This document shows, piece after piece, positions 40,519 through 49,144 of a stretch of 64,000 nucleotides of DNA. The position numbers and the translations under genes were made by a program. Origin of the DNA: Streptomyces sp. Je 1-332 (GTDB taxonomy: Bacteria; Actinomycetota; Actinomycetes; Streptomycetales; Streptomycetaceae); the NCBI RefSeq assembly GCF_040730185.1, contig NZ_CP160402.1, forward strand, positions 682,001-746,000, written 5' to 3'. The notes beneath the pieces were generated by a model. The model was given only the letters and a program-made list of their open reading frames with translations. It had not been told where the DNA came from and searched no databases. Position 1 is the stretch's first letter, and every line of letters starts with the position of its first letter.

Positions 40519-41658
40519 ATGTACACAGCATCGTCCTCCGTGTCCGCCCCGCCCCGGCCGCTGCACAGCCGACAGGCCGGCAGCGGCCCGTATCTGGAGC
40601 CCGCACGCCCCGCGGCCGGGTCGTTCGGCGCCGGCCGAGCACGACGCGTTCCGGGGCCGGGCACGCAACCGCTCAGCGGGAGACTCGACTTGTCCGGCCC
40701 CCAGGGGGCGCAACTGCGCACCGCGATCGCCTCGGTGCACCGCATCTGTCCGGAGTTCAATCCGGTACAGGTGCTCCGCCGCAGCGGACGCACCGTACTG
40801 CTCGTGGGAACCACAGGGCGCAGCACCGCGATCGCCAAATGCTTACTGGACCACTCCCCCGTGTGGACCGAGCGGATCCGGCACGAAATAGCTGCCTATC
40901 GCTCGTTCGTCCGGCACCGTCCTCCGGTCCGGGCCCCGCGGCTCATCGCCGCGGACCCCGAGGACTGCACGCTGGTGATCGAGCGCATGCAGGGACGCGT
41001 CGCCGCGCTGTCCCGCCACCCCGTGGAGTCGCCGCCCCGCGCGGACGTGCGGTTGGCGCTCAACGCGATCCGTCACCTCAACCGGTGGCGTCCGCCGCAG
41101 GAGTTGTTCGGCAGGCCCATGGACTACGGCAAGCGGATCTCCCGCTTCCATGACCTCGGCCTGCTCACCGACCGGGACATGGGTGACCTGCAGAAGCTTC
41201 TGCACGGCATCGCGCACTCGGCCGGGCAGCACGGCACGTGGCAGTTCTGCCACGGCGACGCGCTGCTCTCGAACATCCTGCTGTCCCCCGCGGGCCCGGT
41301 CTTCGTGGACTGGGAGCACGCGGGCTGGTATCTCCCGGGCTATGACCTGGCGACCCTGTGGTCGGTGCTCGGTGACGCACCGGTCGCCCGCCGGGAGATC
41401 AGTCAGCTGGCGCAGGAGCAGGGCCCGGCGGCGCGTGACGCGTTCCTGGTGAACCTGATGCTGGTGCTGACCCGGGAGATCCGTACGTACGAGATGGCCG
41501 TGCAGCGATCGATGCACGACGCGGCCCCGACGGCACCAGGACCCGCCCACCCGGGTGCCGTGCCATCCGGTGAGGAACAGCGGCTGCTCCTGAGGCGGCT
41601 GCACGACGACTGCCAGCTGGCCCGCAGGGCTGTGCGCGCGGCGGTCGGTACTCGCTGA
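40519..41658 (+). CDS. Aminoglycoside-phosphotransferase-like kinase; contains a TTA codon
   Basis: A 379-residue protein of the APH/choline-kinase fold. The ATP-site Lys is in [15 protein letters not shown], the catalytic loop is [18 protein letters not shown] and the metal-binding Asp lies in [20 protein letters not shown]. The first 60 residues are Pro/Gly-rich and unordered. The substrate is unknown: small-molecule kinase, or a regulatory protein. Codon 109 is TTA (40843-40845), so expression should depend on bldA. It is divergent from nsdA and has its own promoter region. The nearest terminator hairpin is 22 bases downstream. Confidence 0.85.
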   Translation: MYTASSSVSAPPRPLHSRQAGSGPYLEPARPAAGSFGAGRARRVPGPGTQPLSGRLDLSGPQGAQLRTAIASVHRICPEFNPVQVLRRSGRTVLLVGTTGRSTAIAKCLLDHSPVWTERIRHEIAAYRSFVRHRPPVRAPRLIAADPEDCTLVIERMQGRVAALSRHPVESPPRADVRLALNAIRHLNRWRPPQELFGRPMDYGKRISRFHDLGLLTDRDMGDLQKLLHGIAHSAGQHGTWQFCHGDALLSNILLSPAGPVFVDWEHAGWYLPGYDLATLWSVLGDAPVARREISQLAQEQGPAARDAFLVNLMLVLTREIRTYEMAVQRSMHDAAPTAPGPAHPGAVPSGEEQRLLLRRLHDDCQLARRAVRAAVGTR

Positions 41659-41679
41659 CGTCGGTTCTCGCTGACGGGG

Positions 41680-41728
41680 AGACAGGTCCGCAGTGCGCCT
41701 TGGACAGTGGCGCACTGCGGACTTGTCT
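41680..41728. terminator. Long hairpin between the kinase gene and the ThuA-like gene
   Basis: AGACAGGTCCGCAGTGCGCC pairs with its complement ending at 41728 over 20 positions (one G-T pair), between convergent stop codons. Confidence 0.8.
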
Positions 41729-41752
41729 ATGCCCCCGGCTACTTCCGAGTGA

Positions 41753-44700
41753 CTATGACGTCGTGAACTGCACGGCGTCTACGTCAAAGGAATTGTTCTG
41801 CGGCGACTTGAAGACCACATACAGCTTGTGGGTCCCGGCCAGGGCTTCGACCGGTACATCGGGTGTGGCCTGGTAGGTGTCCCAGCCCCCGGTGTTGGGG
41901 ACGGGTGTCGTGGCGAGCAGCTTGCCGTCCGGGGCGTCCGCGCGCAGCTCGATCGAGCCGACGCCGTACGGCGATGACAGCTTGTAACTGACCTTGCTGA
42001 CGCCTTCCACGCTCATCGGGCTGTACGCGATCCAGTCGCCGTCGCTGACGTCTCCGATGCGCTTGCCGTTCTCGGCGCCCTCCTGCGAGACGATGCGGGT
42101 CCCCGACTGGTCGTCGTGGTACTCCGCCTGCTTGTGCTTGGGATGCATGACGGAGCGGCCGTAGCCGGTCAGCCCGCCGACGCCGTCGCCGCCCTTGTCG
42201 GTGTACTTGGCGTTGAGGACGTACGTGAGGTCGGCGCCCTCGGGGTGGCCGCCCAGATCACCGGTGTCCACGGTGCCCTCGCAGCCGGGGATGTCGGTGG
42301 TGGGATGCTCGTGGTCGTCGTGGCCGAGGGCCGGGTTGACGGTGACCTTGGAGCAGTCGATCGTGCCGTCCTCGGGGTCGGTGACCGTGACCTTGTAGGG
42401 GATCTTGTCGCCGAACTCGATGAGCTTGCCGTCGACCGGAGTCTCGACCTTCACCTTCGGCGCCGTGTTGCCCGCGGTGACGGGCACGTTGGCGAAGCCG
42501 GACTTGCCGGAGGCGTCGGTGACCTTCAGCTGGGCGTTGAAGTCTCCCTTGGTGTCGTACGTGTGGGAGGGGTTGGCGTCGGTGGAGTCATAGGTGCCGT
42601 CTCCGTCGAAGTCCCAGGCGAAGGTGAGCGGATCGCCGTCCGGGTCCTTGCTGCCCTCGCTGGAGAAGTCGACCTTCAGCGGTACCGGACCGTTGGTGGC
42701 GGACGCCTTGGCCTGGGCGAGGGGGGTGCGCTGGCCCTGGGCGTAGTCGATGCGGTAGAGCCCGGAGTCGTTGTTGCCGCCGCCGAACTCGCTGCCCCAC
42801 TCCAGGACGTACAGCGAGCCGTCGGGCCCGAAGGTCATGTCCATCGGCTTGGCGAACTTGGCCGACTTCAGGAAGTCGTTGATCTTCAGGAGCTTCCCGT
42901 CCTTGTCGAAGCGGATCTCCTTGACCGAGTCGCGGGCCCACTCGTAGAAGAAGCTCGCGCCCTCGAAGTAGGCGGGGAACTTGGTCTTGGAGGGGTTCTT
43001 GGGGTCGTAGTGGTAGACGGGGCCGCTCATCGGCGCCGAGCCGCCCTCGCCCATCTCCGGGAACTCCTTGGACGCGCCGTAGCCGTACCAGATCTCCGGC
43101 TGCTGGATCGTCGGGAGATCCTTCAGACCGGTGTTGTTCGGCGAGGGGTTGGTGGGCTTGGCGCAGTCGAACTTGGCGCCGACTTCCTGGGTGTCGGGGT
43201 TGTAGGGGGCGTACGCCTGGTTGTTGCCGTGGCAGAAGGGCCAGCCGAAGTTGCCGGCCTTCTTGATGACGTTGTACTCGACGAGGCCTTCGGGTCCGCG
43301 GTTGGTCTCGGGGGCGCCGCGGTCGGGGCCGTAGTCGGATGCGTGGACGTAGCCCGTCTTGGGGTCGACGGTGAAGCGGAAGGGGTTACGGAAGCCCATG
43401 GCGTAGATCTCGGGGCGGGTCTTCGCGGTGCCCTTGGCGAAGAGGTTGCCCTTGGGGATCGAGTAGCCGCCCTTGTCCGTGGGCTTGATGCGCAGGATCT
43501 TGCCGCGCAGGTCGTTGGTGTTGCCCGCGGTGCGCGCGGCGTCCAGCATCTGCTTGCCCTCGCGCCAGTCGAGCGGGGCGTAACCCTGCCAGTTGGGGTC
43601 GAGGTTGGGCGGGACGTCGTCACCGACACCGAGGTAGAGCGTGCGGTTCGGGCCGAACTCGACGGCGCCGCCGGTGTGTCCGGGCTCGGGGAAGGTGCGG
43701 TCGCGGTAGGCGGGGACGTCCAGGAGCTTCTTCTCGCTGGCGAGGTCAAGCGTGTTGTCCGGCTTGACCGTGAAGCGGGAGAGGCGGTTGACGTCGTCCG
43801 TCGCCTTGGCCGGCGCGTAATAGAGGTAGATCCAGCGGTTGGTGGCGAACTTCGGGTCGAGTTCCATGCCGACGAGACCGTCCTCGCCGCCGGTGTAGAC
43901 GTCGAGCTTGCCCGCGGTGGACGTGGAGTGGCTCTTCGGGTCGAAGATCTTCACCTCGCCGCTGCGCTGGACGTAGAAGACCTTGCCGTCCTTGGCGACG
44001 TCCAGCTCCATCGGGTCGGCGGTGTTGTCGTCCAGCGCGGTCTTCTCGTAGCCCGACCAGACGGTGCCGCCGCAGTCGCCGGGCTTGTTGCCCGCGGCCC
44101 ACTCGATGCCGCCGAGCACGTGCTCACGGAAGGCGGGCTCGGTGTACGACGCCTTGTCGTGGCCCATGGCGGTGGCCCAGACCCTGCCGCCCTCGGCGTT
44201 GCGGCACCAGGAGATGGGGTGGTCGGCGCCCATCTTGGAGGCGCCCGGGTCGTACGTGGTCTCGTCGGCGGTGACCAGGACGTGCACGTCACCCCTGGGG
44301 TTCTTGTCGAAGTTGTACCACTCCTCGGGGCGCTCCCAGCGCTCGGGAAGGCCCTTGGTGGAGGGGTGCACGCGGTCGGCGACCTTGGCGGTGCCCTTGA
44401 GGACGCCCGGTGAGTGGGCGGGCATGTGGGCACCGGCGTTGATGAGGTCGTCCCACCAGGGGAAGGAGTCCTCGACGCCCATGTCGAGCGTGTTGTGCAG
44501 GGCGACGACGCCCTTGCCGCTCTTCACGTATGTCTTCATGGCGTCGCGCTGGGCGTCGGTGTCCCAGACCATGCCGGAGTTCTGCAGCATGATGATGACG
44601 TCGAAGTCCTTGAGCTTCGCGTCGTCGAAGATCGTCGCGTCGTCGGTGGTGACGAGCTCGAAGTTGTTCGCCGCCGCCTGCTCCTCGACCATCTTGACGC

Positions 44701-44899
44701 CCGCCGGGATGGAGTCGTGGACGTATCCGACGGCCTTGGTGAAGAGCAGCGCGCGGAAGGCGGGCGCCTTGTCCGCGGCGCTGGAGGTGGCGGGCAGGAA
44801 GCCGACCGCGAGCAGCAGCGCCGCCACGACGGCGAGCACCGCTCTTCGTACGCTTCTCGGATCGCGCAGTCGTCTCGTGTCGCGCACATGACAGTCCAC
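41753..44899 (-). CDS. Secreted ThuA / glucose-sorbosone-dehydrogenase-like / PKD / CBM6 protein
   Basis: A 1048-residue extracellular multidomain protein. After a signal peptide (AVLAVVAALLLAVGFLPATS) comes a ThuA-like domain to about residue 270 (FRALLFTKAVGYVHDSIPAG, GVVALHNTLDMGVEDSFPWW). Residues about 285-715 form a PQQ-type glucose/sorbosone dehydrogenase beta-propeller (EDGLVGMELDPKFATNRWIY, LRGKILRIKPTDKGGYSIP, GFRNPFRFTVDPKTGY). A PKD domain follows (DPDGDPLTFAWDFDGDGTYD) and a carbohydrate-binding CBM6 ends it. It is the last gene of the ABC transporter operon. It may oxidise or cleave a sugar outside the cell. GTG start, preceded by GAGAGGA. Confidence 0.88.
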   Translation of the reverse strand: MDCHVRDTRRLRDPRSVRRAVLAVVAALLLAVGFLPATSSAADKAPAFRALLFTKAVGYVHDSIPAGVKMVEEQAAANNFELVTTDDATIFDDAKLKDFDVIIMLQNSGMVWDTDAQRDAMKTYVKSGKGVVALHNTLDMGVEDSFPWWDDLINAGAHMPAHSPGVLKGTAKVADRVHPSTKGLPERWERPEEWYNFDKNPRGDVHVLVTADETTYDPGASKMGADHPISWCRNAEGGRVWATAMGHDKASYTEPAFREHVLGGIEWAAGNKPGDCGGTVWSGYEKTALDDNTADPMELDVAKDGKVFYVQRSGEVKIFDPKSHSTSTAGKLDVYTGGEDGLVGMELDPKFATNRWIYLYYAPAKATDDVNRLSRFTVKPDNTLDLASEKKLLDVPAYRDRTFPEPGHTGGAVEFGPNRTLYLGVGDDVPPNLDPNWQGYAPLDWREGKQMLDAARTAGNTNDLRGKILRIKPTDKGGYSIPKGNLFAKGTAKTRPEIYAMGFRNPFRFTVDPKTGYVHASDYGPDRGAPETNRGPEGLVEYNVIKKAGNFGWPFCHGNNQAYAPYNPDTQEVGAKFDCAKPTNPSPNNTGLKDLPTIQQPEIWYGYGASKEFPEMGEGGSAPMSGPVYHYDPKNPSKTKFPAYFEGASFFYEWARDSVKEIRFDKDGKLLKINDFLKSAKFAKPMDMTFGPDGSLYVLEWGSEFGGGNNDSGLYRIDYAQGQRTPLAQAKASATNGPVPLKVDFSSEGSKDPDGDPLTFAWDFDGDGTYDSTDANPSHTYDTKGDFNAQLKVTDASGKSGFANVPVTAGNTAPKVKVETPVDGKLIEFGDKIPYKVTVTDPEDGTIDCSKVTVNPALGHDDHEHPTTDIPGCEGTVDTGDLGGHPEGADLTYVLNAKYTDKGGDGVGGLTGYGRSVMHPKHKQAEYHDDQSGTRIVSQEGAENGKRIGDVSDGDWIAYSPMSVEGVSKVSYKLSSPYGVGSIELRADAPDGKLLATTPVPNTGGWDTYQATPDVPVEALAGTHKLYVVFKSPQNNSFDVDAVQFTTS

Positions 44900-44983
44900 G
44901 GGGGTGGTCCTCTCTGCTGGGAATCTGCTGGGAAGGACGGACGGACGTGCGGGATTGCCGGATGTCTCAGGGGTTGCCGTTGC

Positions 44984-45856
44984 TCATAGGGCAGCCGCGG
45001 CCCGGCGCAGAAAGCCGAGGCCGTCGGTGGCGAGCGCGTCCTGGGTGGGCGCGAGGGGCCGCCAGACGGACGCGGCTACGGCGATGGCGTCGTTGTGGGC
45101 CGTGAACGACTCGATGCAGAGCGGCCCTCGGTAGCCGGACTCGCCCAGGGCGCGCAGGAAGCCGGGCCAGTCGAGGTGGTCGGCGCCGGGAGCGCCGCGG
45201 TCGTTGGCGCACACCTGGACGTGGGCGATGCGGCCCGCCGCCGCGCGGACCGCTTCCGGGAGGGAGTGCTCCTCGATGTTCTGGTGGTAGGTGTCCAGGG
45301 CGATCCCGATCGACTCCTCGGGCAGCCCCGCGAGGCCCTCCAGGGTCTGCGCGACGGTGTTGAACAGGCTCGTCTCGTAGCGGTTGAGAGGCTCGACGGC
45401 GATGCGGACACCGGCGCGAGCCGCATACTCGACGACCGGGGCGATGTGCTCGCGCCACTCCTCGTACGCCGCCTCGCGCGCGGCCCGGTCCATCCGCCAC
45501 GTACGTCCGACCGCCGCGTACACCGGGCCCGCGACCGCGGGAGCGCCGATCGCGTGAGCCGCGTCGACGCAGCGGCGGAGGTAGTCCTGCGTGGCGCGCA
45601 GGGTGCCCTGGTCCGCGCGGACCAGGTTCCGCTCGTCGGGCATGACGGCGACGACGGCCGCGGGTGTCAGGCGCGTGGCGTCGAGGAGCTTGACCACCGC
45701 CGCGGGCTCCCAGTCGTCGGGCTGCTCCAGGGGCAGTTCCACGCAGTCGAAGCCCCAGGCCGCGAGGCGGGGCAGGGTTTCGCCGAGTGCCTCGATGGTG
45801 ACCGGCGAGTGCCAGATCCAGGGGTTCGCGCCCAACTGCCAGGCGGTGTACGTCAC
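44984..45856 (-). CDS. TIM-barrel sugar phosphate isomerase/epimerase
   Basis: A 290-residue AP-endonuclease-2/xylose-isomerase-like TIM barrel. AYEEWREHIAPVVEYAARAG, IAVEPLNRYETSLFN with the first metal Glu, IGIALDTYHQNIEEHS with Asp/His, VQVCANDRGAPG and GPLCIESFT with the last Glu outline the metal site of the D-tagatose 3-epimerase/IolE group. It should isomerise, epimerise or dehydrate a (keto)sugar. The GTG start (45856) overlaps the stop of the binding-protein gene (GTGA) and GGGGAGG precedes it, so it is coupled to the transporter. It is the catabolic step next to an uptake system. Confidence 0.87.
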   Translation of the reverse strand: MTYTAWQLGANPWIWHSPVTIEALGETLPRLAAWGFDCVELPLEQPDDWEPAAVVKLLDATRLTPAAVVAVMPDERNLVRADQGTLRATQDYLRRCVDAAHAIGAPAVAGPVYAAVGRTWRMDRAAREAAYEEWREHIAPVVEYAARAGVRIAVEPLNRYETSLFNTVAQTLEGLAGLPEESIGIALDTYHQNIEEHSLPEAVRAAAGRIAHVQVCANDRGAPGADHLDWPGFLRALGESGYRGPLCIESFTAHNDAIAVAASVWRPLAPTQDALATDGLGFLRRAAAAL

Positions 45857-47076
45857 TTCTTGCCTCCCCAGTCCTCGGGGAAGCCCGGCAGTTCCTGGCA
45901 GCCGCACATCGCGTAGTGCAGGGGCGGCATACCCTCCTGGAGGTACTCGTCGAGGTTGCCCTGCGTGACCGTGGGCTGCGGCAGCTTCCACTCCTTGGGC
46001 ACCTGCTTGCCGTCCAGGATGCGCAGGGCCGCGATGACCGGCGTACGCCACTGGAAGGTCGGATAGGTGGGGGCGATCGCAGTGAGATCCTTGTCCTTCC
46101 ACGCCTGGAGGAAGTCCTGCTGGTCCTCGCCGGAGATCGGCGGGACGTCGACGCCCGCGTCCTCGAAGGCCTCGACGGCGGCGACGGCCGTGGCGCCGGA
46201 GTCCATCCAGACGCCGTCGATGGAGCCGTGCCGGGAGATCGCGTCGGAGACGATCGACTTGGTCTTGGCGGGGTCGCCGTCGGTGAACTTGGCGTCGACG
46301 ACGTCGAGTTCACTCTTGTCGAAGGCCAGCTTCGCCGCCGACCAGCGCGTCTCCAGGACGTCCACTCCGGGTGAGATGCGCAGGGCGAGGATCTTGCCCT
46401 TGGGCTTGACCTTGTCGACGAGGAAGTCGGCGGCGACCGCGCCGTATCCGTAGCCCCCGATGGGGTTGACGAAGGTGACGGCGCAGTCGGTCTCCACGCC
46501 GCGGTCGAAGACGATCACGGGCAGCTTGCCGCAGGCCTCCTTCACCGCGGGGGTGAGGGTGGCGGTCGTGTTCGGCGAGACGATGAGCGCGTCGCAGTCC
46601 TTGTTGCCCGCGAGCTCCTGGATGTCGGAGATCTGCTTGTCGTCCTTGCCCTGGGCGTCAAGGACCGTGAAGTCGCCGATCTCCTTGTGGAGCTTCACCT
46701 CGGCCTTCATGGTCTTCAGGCCGACCTGGCGCCAGGGGTTGAAGACGCCGGCGTTGGAGAAGCAGAGGTGGGCGGCGCCCACGCCCTTCTTCTTGTACTG
46801 GGCGGTGTCGGTCATCTCCGGTTCGAGCATCTGCTCCCAGGGCTTGGCGTCCGGGCCCTGGGGGGTCTCCTTGCCGAGTTTCAACTGCCGTTCGTACTCG
46901 GCCTGTTCGAAGAACTTGGAGGGTTTGTCGCCGTCCTTGTCGGAGCCGGCGGTCTGCGACGCACCCGCGGGCGCGTCGGGCGGCGTGTCACTGGAGCAGG
47001 CGGTGAGCAGGGCGCCCGCGAGAAGAGCGGCGGCAGCGGGCGTGAGCGCGCGCCTGCGGTTCACACGGATGTTCAT
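45853..47076 (-). CDS. Sugar ABC transporter substrate-binding lipoprotein (periplasmic-binding type 1)
   Basis: A 407-residue lipoprotein: signal with lipobox LLTAC, then a Ser/Asp/Gly linker and a ribose-binding-protein fold (GVGAAHLCFSNAGVFNPWRQ, NKDCDALIVSPNTTATLTPA, KLPVIVFDRGVETD, SIDGVWMDSGATAVAAVEAF). It gives specificity to the importer encoded by the three genes upstream; the ligand is a sugar or sugar derivative, not deducible. The ATG shares a base with the stop of the permease gene (TGATG). It is longer than most RbsB proteins, with an extra C-terminal stretch (YAMCGCQELPGFPEDWGGKK) holding two cysteines. Confidence 0.9.
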   Translation of the reverse strand: MNIRVNRRRALTPAAAALLAGALLTACSSDTPPDAPAGASQTAGSDKDGDKPSKFFEQAEYERQLKLGKETPQGPDAKPWEQMLEPEMTDTAQYKKKGVGAAHLCFSNAGVFNPWRQVGLKTMKAEVKLHKEIGDFTVLDAQGKDDKQISDIQELAGNKDCDALIVSPNTTATLTPAVKEACGKLPVIVFDRGVETDCAVTFVNPIGGYGYGAVAADFLVDKVKPKGKILALRISPGVDVLETRWSAAKLAFDKSELDVVDAKFTDGDPAKTKSIVSDAISRHGSIDGVWMDSGATAVAAVEAFEDAGVDVPPISGEDQQDFLQAWKDKDLTAIAPTYPTFQWRTPVIAALRILDGKQVPKEWKLPQPTVTQGNLDEYLQEGMPPLHYAMCGCQELPGFPEDWGGKK

Positions 47077-48107
47077 CACGAGGGTCTGCCTTCCGAGGAG
47101 TGGGTACGACGGCGGCGCAGCCGGGACCAGTCGGCGGCTCCTAGCCCGACCGCGGCGATGACGATGACGCCCTGGACGGTGGACTCCAGGGCGCCCGATA
47201 CGCCCTGCAGGTTGAGCAGCGTGAACAGGGCCTGCAGCGAGAAGGCGCCCGCCATCGCGGCGACCACGCTGCCCCGGCCGCCGCCGAGCACGACGCCGCC
47301 GAGGACCACGGCGGTGATCGCCTCGAACTCGTAGCCGCGGCCTGCCTGCGCGGAGACCCCGGAGAAGCCGCCGACGAGGACCGCGGCGAGCGCCGCCGCC
47401 ACGCCGGACAGGACGAAGGCGATGACGCGGGCGCGGTGCACGCGCACTCCCGCGAGGGCGGCGGCGCGTTCGCTGTCCCCGGTCGCGATCAACGTACGGC
47501 CGAAGTCGGAGCGCATGAGCAGGGCGGCTACCAGGCCGGCGACGAGGCAGGCGAGGACCGCCCAGGGCAGCCAGCCCATAGCCGTGCCGCGGCCCATCTG
47601 CCGGAAACCTTCGGAGAGTTGACCGTGCGGGGACCCGCCCGTCCAGAAGAAGACGGCGCCCTCCAGGATCAGCATCATGCCGAGCGTGGTGATGAACGAA
47701 GGCACTCTCAGGCGGGTGGTGATCAGCCCGCTGACGAGGCCCGTGACCGCCCCGGCGAGCAGCAGCCCTGCCGTGATGAGCGGCCAGGGAGCTTCCGGGA
47801 ACGAGCCGTACACCTCGGCCGCCGCGACGACACCCGCAGTGACGATCGCCCCGACGGACAGGTCGAACTCGCCGCAGACGATGACCAGATACTGCCCGGC
47901 GGCGAGGATCACCAGGGGCGCGGCACGCTTCACGAAGGCGAGGAAGCGGTCGGGTTCGTAGAAGCCGGGGTCGGTGGCGGCGAGCGCCACGAGCAGCACG
48001 ACGAGGAGTGCGTAGACGGGCGCTCCGGTGCCGAGCGAGCGAACAACACGCTTGTACGGGGCTGGTGTTGGGGCCTTTGTCGCCGTGGGGGCCGTCTGGC
48101 TGCTCAT
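47076..48107 (-). CDS. Sugar ABC transporter permease (RbsC type)
   Basis: A 343-residue inner-membrane permease of the ribose/galactoside group, about ten helices. GQYLVIVCGEFDLSVGAIVT and PSFITTLGMMLILEGAVFFW are characteristic, and EFEAITAVVLGGVVLGGGRG is the family signature near the C-terminus. Its ATG overlaps the end of the first permease (ATGA). It pairs with that protein as a heterodimer in the membrane. Confidence 0.9.
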   Translation of the reverse strand: MSSQTAPTATKAPTPAPYKRVVRSLGTGAPVYALLVVLLVALAATDPGFYEPDRFLAFVKRAAPLVILAAGQYLVIVCGEFDLSVGAIVTAGVVAAAEVYGSFPEAPWPLITAGLLLAGAVTGLVSGLITTRLRVPSFITTLGMMLILEGAVFFWTGGSPHGQLSEGFRQMGRGTAMGWLPWAVLACLVAGLVAALLMRSDFGRTLIATGDSERAAALAGVRVHRARVIAFVLSGVAAALAAVLVGGFSGVSAQAGRGYEFEAITAVVLGGVVLGGGRGSVVAAMAGAFSLQALFTLLNLQGVSGALESTVQGVIVIAAVGLGAADWSRLRRRRTHSSEGRPS

Positions 48108-49144
48108 GCGGACCTCCTGCTGCCGCGCCGGGCGTAGATCGCGACGGCGGCGATGATGACGACGCCGCGGACCACGTTCTTGAAGAAGGGGTCGACGCTG
48201 AGCTGGTTGAAGACGGAGTCGAGCACGGCCAGCACGAGGACACCGCCGAGCGTGCCCGCCACTCCCCCGCGCCCGCCCGCGAGTACGGTGCCGCCGAGCA
48301 CGACGGCGGCGATCGACTCCAGGTCGTAGCGGGCTTCCGTGCCCGCCCAGGGGGCGCCCGCACCGAGGCGTGAGGCGAGGAAGAGGGCGGCCGCGCCCAC
48401 GCAGAGCGAACACAGGACGTGGGCGGCGATGATCGTGCGGCGGGTACGGACGCCGGAGAGCCGGGCCGCGTGCTCGTCGCCGCCCGTGGCGTACAGGTGG
48501 TGCCCGAAGCGGGTGCGGCGGGTGATCAGCCACATCGCGGCGGCGACGGCGGCGAGCAGGAAGAGCGAGACGGGGATCGGCCCCATCCGGTCGTAGCCCA
48601 GATGCTGGAAGGAGGCGGGGACCTTGCCTGCCGGGCCCGTGTAATTGTCCTCGATCCAGCCGCGCAGGATGAACGCGGTGCCGAGCGTCGCGATGAATGC
48701 GTTGACCTTGAGTCCGGTGACGATGAGGCCGTTGGCGAGGCCGACGGCCGCCGAGAGGGCGAGGACGGCGAGCACCGCGGTGACGACGCTGCCGTCCTCC
48801 ATGGTGGTGGCGGCGACGAGCGTGCCGAGGCTGATCAGGTACGCCACCGAGAGGTCGAGGGAGCCGGTGAGGATGACGGCGGTCTGACCGACGGCGACCA
48901 GGCCGAGGGCGACGCAGTTCTGCAGGATGCCGACGACGTTCGAGAGCGTGAGGAAGTCACCGCCGCGCGCGGCGACCACGATCCAGCCGAGCGCGGTAAC
49001 GGCCCCGGCGGCAAGCCAGACGCCGACGGCGGGGTCGGTGAGCCTGCTGCGGCTGGGGGCGCGGGGCTTCAGGGAGGCGGACGGTGGGGCAAGGGGGGTG
49101 CCGGTGGCACCGGTGGCTTCTGTGGCTCCGGTGGTACCGCTCAC
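48104..49144 (-). CDS. Sugar ABC transporter permease (RbsC type)
   Basis: A 346-residue permease related to the next one: GQTAVILTGSLDLSVAYLIS, FIATLGTAFILRGWIEDNYT, YDLESIAAVVLGGTVLAGGR. The GTG start overlaps the stop of the ATPase gene (GTGA). The N-terminal 30 residues are Gly/Thr/Ala-rich and polar (GTTGATEATGATGTPLAPP), a low-complexity prefix to the first helix. Together the two permeases make the channel of this importer. Confidence 0.9.
   Translation of the reverse strand: MSGTTGATEATGATGTPLAPPSASLKPRAPSRSRLTDPAVGVWLAAGAVTALGWIVVAARGGDFLTLSNVVGILQNCVALGLVAVGQTAVILTGSLDLSVAYLISLGTLVAATTMEDGSVVTAVLAVLALSAAVGLANGLIVTGLKVNAFIATLGTAFILRGWIEDNYTGPAGKVPASFQHLGYDRMGPIPVSLFLLAAVAAAMWLITRRTRFGHHLYATGGDEHAARLSGVRTRRTIIAAHVLCSLCVGAAALFLASRLGAGAPWAGTEARYDLESIAAVVLGGTVLAGGRGGVAGTLGGVLVLAVLDSVFNQLSVDPFFKNVVRGVVIIAAVAIYARRGSRRSA

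Noticed and set aside
42116..44413. A 765-residue plus-strand frame
   Set aside because: It mirrors the large ThuA/dehydrogenase-like gene; Val/Gly/Leu-rich shadow.
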